A program made the translations under genes and the position numbers. From Mucilaginibacter sp. (GTDB lineage Bacteria; Bacteroidota; Bacteroidia; Sphingobacteriales; Sphingobacteriaceae): DNA of 64,000 bases. The DNA lies in NCBI GenBank assembly GCA_028288025.1, contig JAQBOM010000021.1:79608-143607 (forward strand), in the 5' to 3' direction. Shown here in pieces: positions 25,689 through 37,083 of this stretch (positions within the stretch are counted from its first letter, which is position 1; every line of letters begins with the position of its first letter). The notes beneath the pieces were generated by a model. The model had not been told where the DNA came from, searched no databases, and was given only the letters and a program-made list of their open reading frames with translations.

Positions 25689-26978
25689 ATGAAGAGATTT
25701 GCCTTTTTTATCCTCATTATATTTTTCACAGTAAAAACATTTGCACAGGCCGGGCCACCCGGTTATGCGGCGGCGGCGGCGCGCTTTACGCAATTTTATA
25801 ATCACGATAAGCCGGATAGCATTTTCAGCATGTTCAGCCCGGAAATGAAAGCTGCATTGCCGCTTGATAAATTTAAGCCAACCACCCAACAGCTAAAATC
25901 GCAATACGGCAGCCTGGTAAAAACTGAATTCGTTAAATATGGAGAGTCGCTAGCCGTATATAAGGCTACTTTTGAAAATAGCGTTTTCTTGTTAAACATA
26001 TCGCTTAACGCGCAGAACAAATTAACCGGCCTTCTCCTGAGTCCATACCAGGAGGCCCCGCCACAACAGGGGGTAGTTATTGATCCCGCGCTAACTGAGT
26101 CGCCTGTGTTGGTAAAAACTTTAACCGGTACTGTTTCAGGCTCGTTGGTCACACCAAAAAATATTTCCGGCAAAATCCCGGTCGTATTGATCATTGCCGA
26201 TGCCGGCCCTATCGACCGCGACGGCAACAACCCCAAAGCGGGCATAGCCGGCAACACCTATAAATTACTGGCAAACGGCCTGGGTAAAAGTGGCATTGCT
26301 ACGCTGCGTTATGATAAACGTTTTGCGGGCAGCAGCGTCACCACGGTTAAAGAATCGCAATTGAGCATGGAGGATTATGGCGACGATGCCGTTAGTTTGA
26401 TCAATATGCTGAATGATGATCCGCGGTTTTCGAAGATCATTTTATTCGGCCATGGCGAAGGTACATTGGTAGCCATGATGGCAACTCTTGATGAGCCCAT
26501 TAAAGGCCTTATTTCGGCCGAAGGGCCGGGCGAGCCTGCGGATAAGATGTTGACCGACCAAATGAAATCGAAAACCGAGTTTATAGCCGGTGAATTTAAA
26601 GCTATTTTAGATAGCCTGCGTAAGGGTAAAACAACCCCTAATGTCGATCCTGCCTTGTATTATATCGCAGCGCCCAGCAAACAGCATTTTTTAATGTCGT
26701 GGTGCCGGCTAGTGCCGCAAAGAGGTATGAAAAGGATGAAAATGCCAGTAATGATCATTAACGGAACCACAGATTTACAGGTACCGGTTGATAATGCCGA
26801 AAAATTAAAAAAAGCAAAGTCGGATGCAGTGTTGTTGATCATTAACGGGATGAACCACATCCTGAAAGAAGCGCCTGCCGACCCCGACCAAAATATGGCC
26901 ACCTTCAACAAACCCGATCTCCCGCTAAAACCTGAATTGATTACCGGGATAGTTGATTTTATAAATAAATTGAAGTAA
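25689..26978 (+). CDS. Secreted alpha/beta-hydrolase-fold protein lacking the catalytic serine
   Basis: 429 residues. Signal peptide (1-19, ending TFA-Q), an N-terminal DUF3887-like helical/beta module (about 25-120), then an alpha/beta hydrolase domain. The elbow that should read GHSEG is GHGEG (254-258), so the nucleophile Ser is Gly256. The oxyanion-hole segment, usually GSGPTDRDG, reads DAGPIDRDG. The acid (INGTTDLQVP) and the His (NGMNHIL) are present. As read, the enzyme should lack ordinary esterase or peptidase activity and could be a binding protein or use another mechanism. No frameshift or stop is seen, so the gene is maintained. Confidence 0.88.
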   Translation: MKRFAFFILIIFFTVKTFAQAGPPGYAAAAARFTQFYNHDKPDSIFSMFSPEMKAALPLDKFKPTTQQLKSQYGSLVKTEFVKYGESLAVYKATFENSVFLLNISLNAQNKLTGLLLSPYQEAPPQQGVVIDPALTESPVLVKTLTGTVSGSLVTPKNISGKIPVVLIIADAGPIDRDGNNPKAGIAGNTYKLLANGLGKSGIATLRYDKRFAGSSVTTVKESQLSMEDYGDDAVSLINMLNDDPRFSKIILFGHGEGTLVAMMATLDEPIKGLISAEGPGEPADKMLTDQMKSKTEFIAGEFKAILDSLRKGKTTPNVDPALYYIAAPSKQHFLMSWCRLVPQRGMKRMKMPVMIINGTTDLQVPVDNAEKLKKAKSDAVLLIINGMNHILKEAPADPDQNMATFNKPDLPLKPELITGIVDFINKLK

Positions 26979-27050
26979 GCTTCAGCCCGGCCATCCCCAA
27001 AGGAGACGGAGTAAATCGCAAAATACTTCTCGCAAAAATGCAAATCAGAA

Positions 27051-27069
27051 CCCTCTCTTTTGGAGAGGG
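27051..27069. repeat. Short hairpin, CCCTCTC/GAGAGGG
   Basis: Perfect 7-base arms (27051-27057 and 27063-27069) in the spacer between two converging genes, followed by CAGGGTGAGG. The sequence is related to parts of the larger inverted repeat at 62707-62853, so it may be a reduced copy of that dispersed element, and could act as a terminator. Confidence 0.5.
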
Positions 27070-27082
27070 CAGGGTGAGGCTC

Positions 27083-27556
27083 TTATTTCCAATCGCCCAT
27101 CATTCGTCTCAAACCGATGATCTCCCCGATATGATAGGCATTATGATCGGCCACTTGTAATACTTCCAGCAAAATGTTTTGCCCCTGGCCATGCGGTATT
27201 TTCTGATAAAGGTCAGCGCGTTTTATCAATTCAATAAACTCATCCAGGTCGGCATCTATCTGCTTTAACGATTCGTTCCAGGCAGTATCTTTTTCAGGCG
27301 CGTCTTTAACGGGCCAGTAATCGTCCGGCCATTTTGGGGATGTATGGCTGGCATCTTTACAAAACTGCAGCATATCCCATTGCGCTATGCGGATATGCTC
27401 CACAAGTTGCCAAATACTATATGGCATATTTGGCGGCTTAACACCGCGCAACGCCGGCTGCAGTCCTTTTAAGGCATCTTTTAAACTAACATGCGCATTG
27501 CCCCCAAGCAATAATTTTTTTAACTCCTCAACAAGTATTTTATGCTCGCTTGTCAT
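27083..27556 (-). CDS. DinB/YfiT-like four-helix protein
   Basis: 157 residues. The fold is recognised from PYSIWQLVEHIRIAQWDMLQF, in which H of EHI is the first metal ligand, and from VADHNAYHIGEIIGLRRMMG, which supplies the HxxxH pair. DinB proteins are metal-binding four-helix bundles; some are thiol-dependent transferases, and most in Bacteroidota are uncharacterised. The ATG at 27556 overlaps the stop of the short upstream ORF (ATGA). Confidence 0.88.
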   Translation of the reverse strand: MTSEHKILVEELKKLLLGGNAHVSLKDALKGLQPALRGVKPPNMPYSIWQLVEHIRIAQWDMLQFCKDASHTSPKWPDDYWPVKDAPEKDTAWNESLKQIDADLDEFIELIKRADLYQKIPHGQGQNILLEVLQVADHNAYHIGEIIGLRRMMGDWK

Positions 27557-27762
27557 AGGTCAAGGTTTTTATACATAACAACGGCAACTTTATTTGGTTC
27601 AAAAATTATAACGTTCATCCCTAAATATTGACGATTTTCTTGCGGGTTATTTGATGAACGGGCTATTAACTGTTGAGAAAATGCCAATTGCGGCTGGCCG
27701 GTCACTTGCATATCGGCAATAATAAACTGGGCAACGGTAGAAGAATATATAAATCTATACAT
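27553..27762 (-). CDS. Short ORF overlapping dinB-like start, uncertain
   Basis: 69 residues from ATG 27762 (MYRFIYSSTVAQFIIADMQV and on), ending in a TGA that overlaps the ATG of the DinB gene. The overlap and same strand suggest coupling, but I recognise no family and the sequence may be the remnant of a longer gene. A TTG at 27807 would add 15 residues. Confidence 0.35.
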   Translation of the reverse strand: MYRFIYSSTVAQFIIADMQVTGQPQLAFSQQLIARSSNNPQENRQYLGMNVIIFEPNKVAVVMYKNLDL

Positions 27763-27937
27763 AAAATATAATTTAAACAATACTATTGGCTTAACCCTGT
27801 TAATCAAACAGTTTCAAAGCACTGTTTATTTATGATTTTAATCTTTTTATAAACTGTAAACAAGGTTTTACATTCAATTCATTTATTCCGGCTAAAATGT
27901 TTTAAGTTTATGCACCAAAAGCTAAACTAATATCCCG

Positions 27938-29713
27938 GTGATCAAAAAACTATTATTTACTGCTGCATTAATTGTTGCTGCCTTTACAGGATGTAAAAAA
28001 GATGGCGCAGCGGGCCCGCTGCAAGGCAAAGATGATGCTGCATTTACTGTTTACGAAAATTCATTCCTTGAAGGTTTATGGAAATTAAATCCCGATTGGG
28101 CAACATCCGCAGGCTATCATAAATACGACAGTTTGCTGGTGGTCCCCACCGACCAGAGCAGGGAGAAAATGGTCAACTTTGCAAAATTACAGATCGATTC
28201 ATTGAGCAGGTTTGAAGTTAACATGTTAAACGATGCCAACCGGATCGATTATCACATGATGCAAAACCAAATGGAATCAATACAGTGGAGTATAACACAG
28301 TTACGATCGTACCAATGGGATCCTAGCGGATACAACGTGATCGGCACATTTGCCTATATCCTTAACGAACATTACGCACCACTGGCTAAACGGCTGCGCA
28401 ATTTTTATCAGAAAATGACCAATGTACCGGCATATTATAAAGAAGCCGAAAAGCAGATAAAAAATCCGGTTACCGAACTTACCAGCCTGGCAGTTGAACA
28501 GCATTTGGGGGGTGTAGGCGTGTTTGAAAAAGACTTTGCCGATTCATTAAAGAAAACAAACATCCCGCAAAGCGAACAAAAGCTGATGCTGGACAGGGCT
28601 CGGATAACCGCTGAAACGATAAGAGGTTTTGCCGAATGGCTGAAAGCTTTAAAAAACGACCACCCGCGCAGCTTTAGGCTGGGCAAAGAGTTTTATGAAG
28701 CCAGGTTTAAATATGATATACAGTCGGAATTAACGGCGCAGCAAATATATAACGCCGCGTTCGAGCGCAAAAAATATATACACCGCGAAATGGCTAAGAT
28801 CGGCAAAAAGCTGTGGCCTAAATATTTTGGTACGAAAGCCGCGCCGGCCGACTCACTCGACATGATTGCGCAACTGATCGATACTATTTCAGCTACACAT
28901 GTACGGCCGGCTGAATTTCAATCAGCTATCGGCAACATCCTTCCAAAGCTTACCGCTTTTGTAAAAACTAAGGACCTTGTAACCCTCGACCCTACCAAAC
29001 CATTGATCGTACGCAAAGAACCCGGTTATATGGCTGGCGTTGCTGGCGCGTCTATGAGTTCGCCCGGCCCTTATGATAAAGACGGCAATTCCTATTTCAA
29101 CGTTGGGAGCCTGTCTGGTTGGTCAGCGGCAAAGGCCGAGAGTTATTTACGCGAATATAACCAATATACCCTGCAGATCCTGTGTATGCACGAGGCAATA
29201 CCGGGCCATTATGTTCAATTGGTGTATGCTAATAAATCCCCAAGTTTGATCAAATCAGTATTTGGCAATGGCGCTATGGTTGAAGGGTGGGCCGTATACA
29301 GCGAAGAAATGATGCTGGATAACGGCTATGCCGGCGACGAACCCGAAATGAGGCTGATGTGGTATAAATGGCACCTGCGTTCAGTTTGTAATACCATTTT
29401 GGACTATAGTGTACATGCCGGAAATATGCCGAGGCAGGAGGCTATAAAACTGTTGACACACGAAGCCTTTCAGCAGCAGGCTGAGGCCGACGGAAAATGG
29501 AAGCGCGTAAGCGTAACAAGCGTACAGCTCGATAGCTACTATACCGGCTATAAAGAAATAACAGAGCTGCGCGAGGCTTACAAAAAGAAAGTAGGCGATA
29601 AGTATAAATTGAAAGATTTTAATGAGAAATTTTTAAGTTATGGCAGCGCCCCCGTGAAAGATATTAAAAACGCCATGCTGGCAAAAGGCGGTGGTTCAAA
29701 AGGCGGACTTTGA
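27938..29713 (+). CDS. DUF885-family lipoprotein, putative metallopeptidase
   Basis: 591 residues. Lipoprotein signal peptide MIKKLLFTAALIVAAFTGC, so probably anchored at Cys19. The family is largely helical with a zinc-type motif, here HEAIPGHYVQL, followed by GWAVYSEEMMLD, whose Glu is the likely third ligand. Members are thought to be metallopeptidases; the substrate is unknown. Translation starts at GTG 27938, the only start that keeps the signal peptide. A second DUF885 gene is at 56241 but the two are not close copies. Confidence 0.87.
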   Translation: MIKKLLFTAALIVAAFTGCKKDGAAGPLQGKDDAAFTVYENSFLEGLWKLNPDWATSAGYHKYDSLLVVPTDQSREKMVNFAKLQIDSLSRFEVNMLNDANRIDYHMMQNQMESIQWSITQLRSYQWDPSGYNVIGTFAYILNEHYAPLAKRLRNFYQKMTNVPAYYKEAEKQIKNPVTELTSLAVEQHLGGVGVFEKDFADSLKKTNIPQSEQKLMLDRARITAETIRGFAEWLKALKNDHPRSFRLGKEFYEARFKYDIQSELTAQQIYNAAFERKKYIHREMAKIGKKLWPKYFGTKAAPADSLDMIAQLIDTISATHVRPAEFQSAIGNILPKLTAFVKTKDLVTLDPTKPLIVRKEPGYMAGVAGASMSSPGPYDKDGNSYFNVGSLSGWSAAKAESYLREYNQYTLQILCMHEAIPGHYVQLVYANKSPSLIKSVFGNGAMVEGWAVYSEEMMLDNGYAGDEPEMRLMWYKWHLRSVCNTILDYSVHAGNMPRQEAIKLLTHEAFQQQAEADGKWKRVSVTSVQLDSYYTGYKEITELREAYKKKVGDKYKLKDFNEKFLSYGSAPVKDIKNAMLAKGGGSKGGL

Positions 29714-29877
29714 TAACAGCTAAAAAGGTTTTTCCATGCAGTTAATATATTAAATTATCGTTCAATATGGTAGAAATAACTGCCCAATTAGGGTAATTAT
29801 TTGCCCGTTTTTACACGTTTTATTGATTTGAAAATAATCAAAAAAATATTTAATATTTAAAACACTTTCTCTGTCAA

Positions 29878-29905
29878 TTGGTTAAGTAAATAGGAACGAT
29901 TTTTG
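29878..29905 (+). promoter_or_regulatory. Candidate promoter of the 32-residue ORF
   Basis: TTG at 29878-29880 and GATTTTTG at 29898-29905, 17 bases apart, approximate the -33/-7 pattern (one mismatch at the TA). It lies 37 bases upstream of the small ORF at 29943. Confidence 0.4.
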
Positions 29906-29942
29906 CATAGTTAATATTGTTCACTCTCAAATTTTACCAGTT

Positions 29943-30041
29943 ATGAGCACACTAGCATGGGTAGGGATAGCGATACAGGCAATTCCGGTATTTTTTATCA
30001 TCAGGACTAGTATTTCAATGGTTAGGCGTAAATCGCTGTAA
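29943..30041 (+). CDS. 32-residue single-helix membrane peptide
   Basis: ATG 29943 to TAA 30041. The product starts MSTLAWVGIAIQAIPVFFI and ends SMVRRKSL: one hydrophobic helix with a basic C-terminus, typical of small membrane proteins. It has a plausible promoter upstream and a strong terminator at 30092 downstream, so it looks like a self-contained transcript of about 200 bases. Family not recognised. Alternatively the transcript is a small RNA and the ORF incidental. Confidence 0.5.
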   Translation: MSTLAWVGIAIQAIPVFFIIRTSISMVRRKSL

Positions 30042-30091
30042 GTATTTACTTTACAGTAGATTTATCTTGATTCTTGTTTCGTAAGACATTG

Positions 30092-30116
30092 CTCCCACGC
30101 AACATGGGAGTTTTTT
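30092..30116 (+). terminator. Rho-independent terminator
   Basis: Stem CTCCCA (30092-30097) with TGGGAG (30105-30110), then TTTTTT. It ends the transcript carrying the 32-residue ORF. Confidence 0.8.
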
Positions 30117-30241
30117 GTTTGTAACCCAGGTTAAATTATATGCGTACAAAGGTGTAGTGAACATTCAATGATGCATAATTATTGTAAAATTTGAGATATA
30201 GCCAGGAATGAGAGCCTGGCTATTTTTATTTTACACCCGAA

Positions 30242-30550
30242 CTATCTCCAGTGGCCCGGGATCCAAAAATATCCCCTTCCCTCGCGACCCCAATGGCCGG
30301 CTAACCAAACTGTGCCCGGATGCGGCGGAACAGCCCAATATCCCTGGTGATAAACATAGGCAGTACCTTCCGGAGTCCATTCTTCCTGGACCCACACATG
30401 GCGGGGCGACGGGCGATGTGGCCTTCTGAATACCACTATGCCAGGCCGCCTTGCAGGTACACGAACAATCAGCTGCTGCGCCCGGCTGTTTTCAACCGCA
30501 AAAACGAATACTATTAATGCCAGCATCAAAATGCTAATGATCTTTTTCAT
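30242..30550 (-). CDS. YXWGXW/WxxGxW-repeat secreted protein
   Basis: 102 residues. Signal peptide MKKIISILMLALIVFVFAVENSRA, then an Arg/Pro-rich segment and three Trp repeats: YVYHQGYWAVPP, VWLAGHWG and FWIPGHWR. These match the small WxxGxW repeat family found in envelopes of Proteobacteria and Bacteroidota; function unknown. ATG at 30550. Monocistronic. Confidence 0.8.
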   Translation of the reverse strand: MKKIISILMLALIVFVFAVENSRAQQLIVRVPARRPGIVVFRRPHRPSPRHVWVQEEWTPEGTAYVYHQGYWAVPPHPGTVWLAGHWGREGRGYFWIPGHWR

Positions 30551-30643
30551 GGCTATATTGTTTTGTTTTATTAAGACAAATTAACGCCGGCATAGGTTTA
30601 AATTATTTTGACCGGATATCGCCCAAAACATTCTCCCAACTCG

Positions 30644-32813
<2,170 letters not shown>

Positions 32814-32950
32814 GCGTCCAACTCCTTCCTGATCTGTGTCATCACAGATCAGTTTCTTTCTCCTTTCAGCCAATGCTTTAACACTAATTAACATAAAACC
32901 CCGCGTAACATTGCCAAAAAAAATTCATCTTAGCTTAAACCTCACAATAA

Positions 32951-35404
32951 ATGAAATTCACCTTTACCTGTCTCCTGTTTTTCTTTGCCGTTTCCCGCGC
33001 ATTTTCACAACAAGTTACCGTTAGCGGAAAGATCACCGACGAGCACAATAAACCCGTTCCATTCGCAAGCATATACATTAAGAACACTACTAAGGGAACA
33101 TCGGCAAATAGCGAAGGCGAGTATAATTTACAATTAACGCCGGGGACTTATGACCTGCAATACAAAGCTGTAGGCTTCCGCCAGGAAAGCAGGAAGGTAG
33201 ATTTACGCACCAGTCAGGCTGTAAACGTTGCTTTAAAGACAGAAACCTACCAGCTGCAGGCCGTAACCATCAATGGAAAGGGGCAGGACCCGGCTTACGC
33301 CATCATCCGGAAGGCCATAAAAAACCGCAAAGCGCACTTAAATGAAGTGAATGCCTACACCTGCGAGGTGTATATAAAAGGGTTACAAAAATTGCTGGCC
33401 GCGCCAAAAAAGTTCCTTGGTTTTGACGTACAAAAGGCGGCCCGTGAAAACGGCCTCGATTCAAACCGGAGAGGCATCGTATACCTGTCAGAATCTGAAT
33501 CAAAATACAGTTTTATGCGACCCGATAAGGTGCATGAGGAATTGATCTCGTCGAAAGTATCGGGCAGCAACCGGGCCTTTAGCTTTAACCGTGCCTCGGA
33601 TATGAAAGTGAATTTTTACGAAAATATCCAGACCTGGGAGGGCTTGAGCAACAGGCCAGTTATATCGCCGATTGCTGATAACGCGCTGTTCTACTACAAT
33701 TATAAATATATCGGCATATCGGTTGAAAACGGCGAAACCATTGATAAGATACAGATTATACCTAAACGCGGCTATGATGCCTGCTTTATGGGCTACATTT
33801 ATATTCTTGAAGACAGCTGGCGCATTTACGGCATTGATTTTTACATCACCAAAAAGCAGAATTTAAATATTGTAGATACTTTAAAGATAAACGAGCAGTT
33901 TTTCCCGGTAACGAAAAAGGTATGGATGCCGTCGTCTATAAAATTTGAATTTACCGGGGGCTTGTTTGGGTTTAAATTCGGCGGATATTTTATTTCATTG
34001 TATAAAGATTACGACCTGGCGCCAACCTTCACTAAGAAGGAGTTTTCTGAAGTGATGCGGATCACCAGGGGCGTCAACAAAAAAGATTCGGCTTTTTGGG
34101 AAAGCGAACGGCCTATTCCGTTAACCGCAGAAGAAAAAACAGATTACAAAAACAAGGCGATCCTGGCAAAGAAACGCGAATCGAAGCCATATCTCGATTC
34201 CCTGGATAACGTGAATAACCGCTTTAGCCTGAACAAATTTTTATTCACGGGTTATCACCATTCAAACAGGTATCAGCATGAATACTACGACCTTGGATCC
34301 TTGTTAAATATCAGGGGTTTTAATACAGTACAGGGGTTTACGCTTAACTATAGCGTATCCTATCGCAAACGAATTGATAGTTTAAACAATCGTTTCCTCT
34401 CTTTTGGTACAAAGATTGGCTACGGATTTTCAGACCATAAATTTACCGGCAATATAACAGGATCAATACCTATCAGTGCGTTTACGCTGGGCTTTAATGC
34501 CGGCTCGGATATTATTGATCTGAATAACACGGTGCCGATTTCACCATTTATGAATTCGCTTTACAGTTTATTTGAAAGGCAGAATTATGAAAAGCTCTAT
34601 CAAAAACAATATATTTCGGCGTTCCTTCACAAACGAATTGCCGGCGGCTGGCTGGCCACTGCCGGGGCCGAATGGGCCGACCGTAAGTGGCTGCCGAATA
34701 CGTCATCTTATAGCTTTTTCAACCCCGGAAACAGGAACTATACCTCGAACAATCCATTCCTGCCTGCGCAGGATGTGCCGCTGTTTGCCGAAAACCAATC
34801 GTTTAAGATCATCCTGCGGACAACCTATGATTTTAGCGATAAATATGAAACCTATCCAAACGGAAAACGGTACTTGCCATCACCTTATCCAACTATTGGC
34901 TTCAACTACACCAAAGGAGTGAAAAATATACTTGGCTCTGACGTGGATTACGACCTGGTATCGGCAGATATTTCAAAATCAGATATCAGTGCAGGTGTAT
35001 TGGGGCGCACATCCTTTTTCATAGGCGCAGGCAAATTCCTAAACAATAACAGCCTGTTTTATCCCGATTACAAGCAGTTTGCAGGCAATGAAGTTTTATT
35101 TTACAAGGGCGGCATTACCAGCTTTTTATTGCTGAATTATTATACCTTCAGCACTCGTACTCAATATATCGAGGGGCACCTTGAGCATAATTTTTCGGGC
35201 TTTATTTTGAATAAGATCCCATTGATCAGGAAGCTGAAGCTGCAGGAAATCGCTGATGTAAATTATTTATCTACACCAGAGTTAAAAAATTATACCGAAC
35301 TGGGTTTTGGCCTGCAATACCTCAACTTCCGGCTGATGTACGGAACTTCATTTAACAGCGGCAGTAAAACAAATTCAGCATTCAGGATTGGATTAGGTTT
35401 TTAA
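32951..35404 (+). CDS. DUF5686 outer-membrane protein with carboxypeptidase-regulatory-like domain
   Basis: 817 residues. Signal peptide (1-19, ending AFS-Q), a beta-sandwich of the CarboxypepD_reg type (VTVSGKITDEHNKPVPFASIYI), then the DUF5686 region (AYAIIRKAIKNRKAHLNEVNAYTCEVYIKG), ending in a long barrel-like part that finishes with AFRIGLGF, an aromatic C-terminal strand typical of outer-membrane barrels. Known in Bacteroidota as a common outer-membrane family without assigned function. Confidence 0.88.
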   Translation: MKFTFTCLLFFFAVSRAFSQQVTVSGKITDEHNKPVPFASIYIKNTTKGTSANSEGEYNLQLTPGTYDLQYKAVGFRQESRKVDLRTSQAVNVALKTETYQLQAVTINGKGQDPAYAIIRKAIKNRKAHLNEVNAYTCEVYIKGLQKLLAAPKKFLGFDVQKAARENGLDSNRRGIVYLSESESKYSFMRPDKVHEELISSKVSGSNRAFSFNRASDMKVNFYENIQTWEGLSNRPVISPIADNALFYYNYKYIGISVENGETIDKIQIIPKRGYDACFMGYIYILEDSWRIYGIDFYITKKQNLNIVDTLKINEQFFPVTKKVWMPSSIKFEFTGGLFGFKFGGYFISLYKDYDLAPTFTKKEFSEVMRITRGVNKKDSAFWESERPIPLTAEEKTDYKNKAILAKKRESKPYLDSLDNVNNRFSLNKFLFTGYHHSNRYQHEYYDLGSLLNIRGFNTVQGFTLNYSVSYRKRIDSLNNRFLSFGTKIGYGFSDHKFTGNITGSIPISAFTLGFNAGSDIIDLNNTVPISPFMNSLYSLFERQNYEKLYQKQYISAFLHKRIAGGWLATAGAEWADRKWLPNTSSYSFFNPGNRNYTSNNPFLPAQDVPLFAENQSFKIILRTTYDFSDKYETYPNGKRYLPSPYPTIGFNYTKGVKNILGSDVDYDLVSADISKSDISAGVLGRTSFFIGAGKFLNNNSLFYPDYKQFAGNEVLFYKGGITSFLLLNYYTFSTRTQYIEGHLEHNFSGFILNKIPLIRKLKLQEIADVNYLSTPELKNYTELGFGLQYLNFRLMYGTSFNSGSKTNSAFRIGLGF

Positions 35405-35408
35405 TTTA

Positions 35409-35503
35409 GTCCATGGTCGATAGCCCATAGACCATAGTAACAGATTAGTTTCAGTAACAACCCAAAGAAACCATCGGCTATGGTCCATGGACTATGGACT
35501 CTC
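35409..35503. repeat. Two facing heptad arrays (GTCCATA word)
   Basis: Units GTCCATG, GTCGATA, GCCCATA, GACCATA at 35409-35436 face the near-complement GGCTATG, GTCCATG, GACTATG at 35476-35496, so the RNA could fold on itself. The same word recurs at 38423, 46334 and 49104. It lies between the DUF5686 stop and the dapA promoter and may serve as a terminator. Confidence 0.85.
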
Positions 35504-35517
35504 ACACAAACAATCAT

Positions 35518-35525
35518 TATATTTG
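35518..35525 (+). promoter_or_regulatory. -7 box of dapA
   Basis: TATATTTG fits TAnnTTTG exactly and would place the transcript start about 12 bases before the dapA ATG. No clear -33 element is seen at the right spacing. Confidence 0.45.
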
Positions 35526-35543
35526 CACCCTTTAATTATTCAA

Positions 35544-36425
35544 ATGAACAAATTCCATGGGACCGGCGTAGCAATAGTTACCCCCTTTCAAGCGGACGGA
35601 CAAATTGATTACACCGGTTTGGGTAATCTTATCAATTATCTAATTGACGGCGGCATCAATTATATTGTATCGTTAGGTACAACCGGTGAAAGCGCGACGT
35701 TAAGCAATGAAGAGCGAAAAAAGGTGTGGGCTTTTACTGCAAAAGCTGTTAATGGCCGGATACCCCTGGTTGCTGGCATCGGCGGAAATAACACGGCCGA
35801 TCTTGTTGAACAGTTAAAGCAGTTCGACATTAGCGGTTACGATGCCATATTATCGGCCAGCCCGCATTACAATAAACCAACACAGGAAGGTATTTACCAG
35901 CACTATAAAATGATAGCTGAGAACGCTCCGTTGCCGGTGATCTTATATAATGTACCCAGCCGCACCGGAAGCAATGTAAACGCCGCCACCGTAGTAAGGT
36001 TGGCCCGTGATTTTAAAAATATTATCGGCATCAAAGAAGCTTCGGGTAATTTTGACCAGATCAATCAAATTATGCGGGATAAGCCTGAGCATTTTTTAAT
36101 GATATCGGGCGACGACCCAATTACCCTGCCGATGATCGCTTTAGGCGCTGTCGGCATGATCTCGGTAACCGGAAACGCACTGCCCCGTCAAAGTTCTGAT
36201 ATGGTGCGCCAATGCCTGGCCGGCGATTTTAAATCTGCTCAAAAGGGCCATTCGGGCTTAATTGAATTTACCCGCTTAATGTTTACGGAAGGCAGCCCTG
36301 CAGGCGTCAAAACTGCGCTGAAAAGCCTTGGCATTTGTGGTGATGCGGTAAGGCTCCCTTTGGTGCAGGTTAGTGACAATACCGCCGCGTCCATCATAGC
36401 AGAGACGAAGAAATTAGCCAAATAA
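35544..36425 (+). CDS. dapA: 4-hydroxy-tetrahydrodipicolinate synthase
   Basis: 293 residues, the standard length. It condenses pyruvate with aspartate semialdehyde, the first step towards diaminopimelate and lysine. The Schiff-base Lys164 is in GIKEASGN, the catalytic Tyr135 in YNVPSRTG, and the GTTGE pyruvate-binding motif is at 45-49. The ATG at 35544 follows the -7 box closely; an upstream in-frame ATG lies inside the heptad repeat and is rejected. Diaminopimelate fits the murE specificity motif in this window. A terminator follows. Confidence 0.97.
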   Translation: MNKFHGTGVAIVTPFQADGQIDYTGLGNLINYLIDGGINYIVSLGTTGESATLSNEERKKVWAFTAKAVNGRIPLVAGIGGNNTADLVEQLKQFDISGYDAILSASPHYNKPTQEGIYQHYKMIAENAPLPVILYNVPSRTGSNVNAATVVRLARDFKNIIGIKEASGNFDQINQIMRDKPEHFLMISGDDPITLPMIALGAVGMISVTGNALPRQSSDMVRQCLAGDFKSAQKGHSGLIEFTRLMFTEGSPAGVKTALKSLGICGDAVRLPLVQVSDNTAASIIAETKKLAK

Positions 36426-36429
36426 AAAA

Positions 36430-36455
36430 CCCGCTGCGAGTACGGCGGGCTTTTT
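36430..36455 (+). terminator. Terminator after dapA
   Basis: Stem CCCGC (36430-36434) with GCGGG (36445-36449), followed by CTTTTT. The A-run before the stem means it could also serve the converging small gene. Confidence 0.7.
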
Positions 36456-36490
36456 AGTGAATAAAGTTAAGATCTCCTGCGGTCTATAAC

Positions 36491-36667
36491 TTAGGCTTTG
36501 TTTTTTGCTTCCTGAACTTCCAAACGAATTGCCTGTGCTAAATTTTTGAGGTCTTGCATACCTTTGCGCACACGGGTTCCAGCAGCGCTGTTCCCTTTGT
36601 TGTAAAATTTGTCGGCATCGGCTTCTAATGATGCTACTAGCTGTTTTACTTCGTTGAATTTTTTCAT
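36491..36667 (-). CDS. Histone-H1-like small basic protein
   Basis: 58 residues. The product starts MKKFNEVKQLVASLEADAD, contains FYNKGNSAAGTRVRKGMQDL and ends EAKNKA. This closely fits the short proteins annotated histone H1-like in Bacteroidota: helical, Lys-rich, with the conserved SAAGTRVRK segment. A nucleoid role is assumed by name and not proven. An unusually good Shine-Dalgarno (AAGGAG, 8 bases from the ATG) stands out, because most Bacteroidota genes lack one. It is flanked by the dapA terminator. Confidence 0.8.
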   Translation of the reverse strand: MKKFNEVKQLVASLEADADKFYNKGNSAAGTRVRKGMQDLKNLAQAIRLEVQEAKNKA

Positions 36668-37083
36668 TTCAGTTACTCCTTTTTTAAAGATTGAGGTTTT
36701 ATTGTTTTATAAAGCTAATCTAAAAGGTTTTTTCTTAAATAAAAACTTTTAAAGGATAAAAAATAAGGCCTTTAAAATGGTTTTTTTCCACATTTTTACC
36801 CAGCAGACCGTTTATATAAATTATTTAATAATATTCTTTTTATTTAAATATTATTAAATAATGCGGGCTAAAAAGTTGAAAATTATGAGATTTAAACAAA
36901 AGACATCCGATCATTAAAATAAACCAGCTCGTGCCTGCTTTTTTGTTGTAATTATGACTTTTATTTTTCAATAAAAAGATACCATCCAATAAAATTGAAA
37001 CTTAAAAAAGGCCCGTTAATATCCCACCCGTGATATTTTCGCTATGATGTCACTTTACGTAGACGGAATCAGACAGCCTGATA
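36668..37083. other. 416-base AT-rich spacer
   Basis: No gene found on either strand. The left end holds the promoter and leader of the H1-like gene; TAGCTTTA at about 36709-36716 (minus strand) is a fair -7 box. A perfect 14-base palindrome GCCTGATATCAGGC at 37076-37089 overlaps the stop of the next gene and could form a hairpin at its 3' end. The middle is plain AT-rich sequence. Confidence 0.6.
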
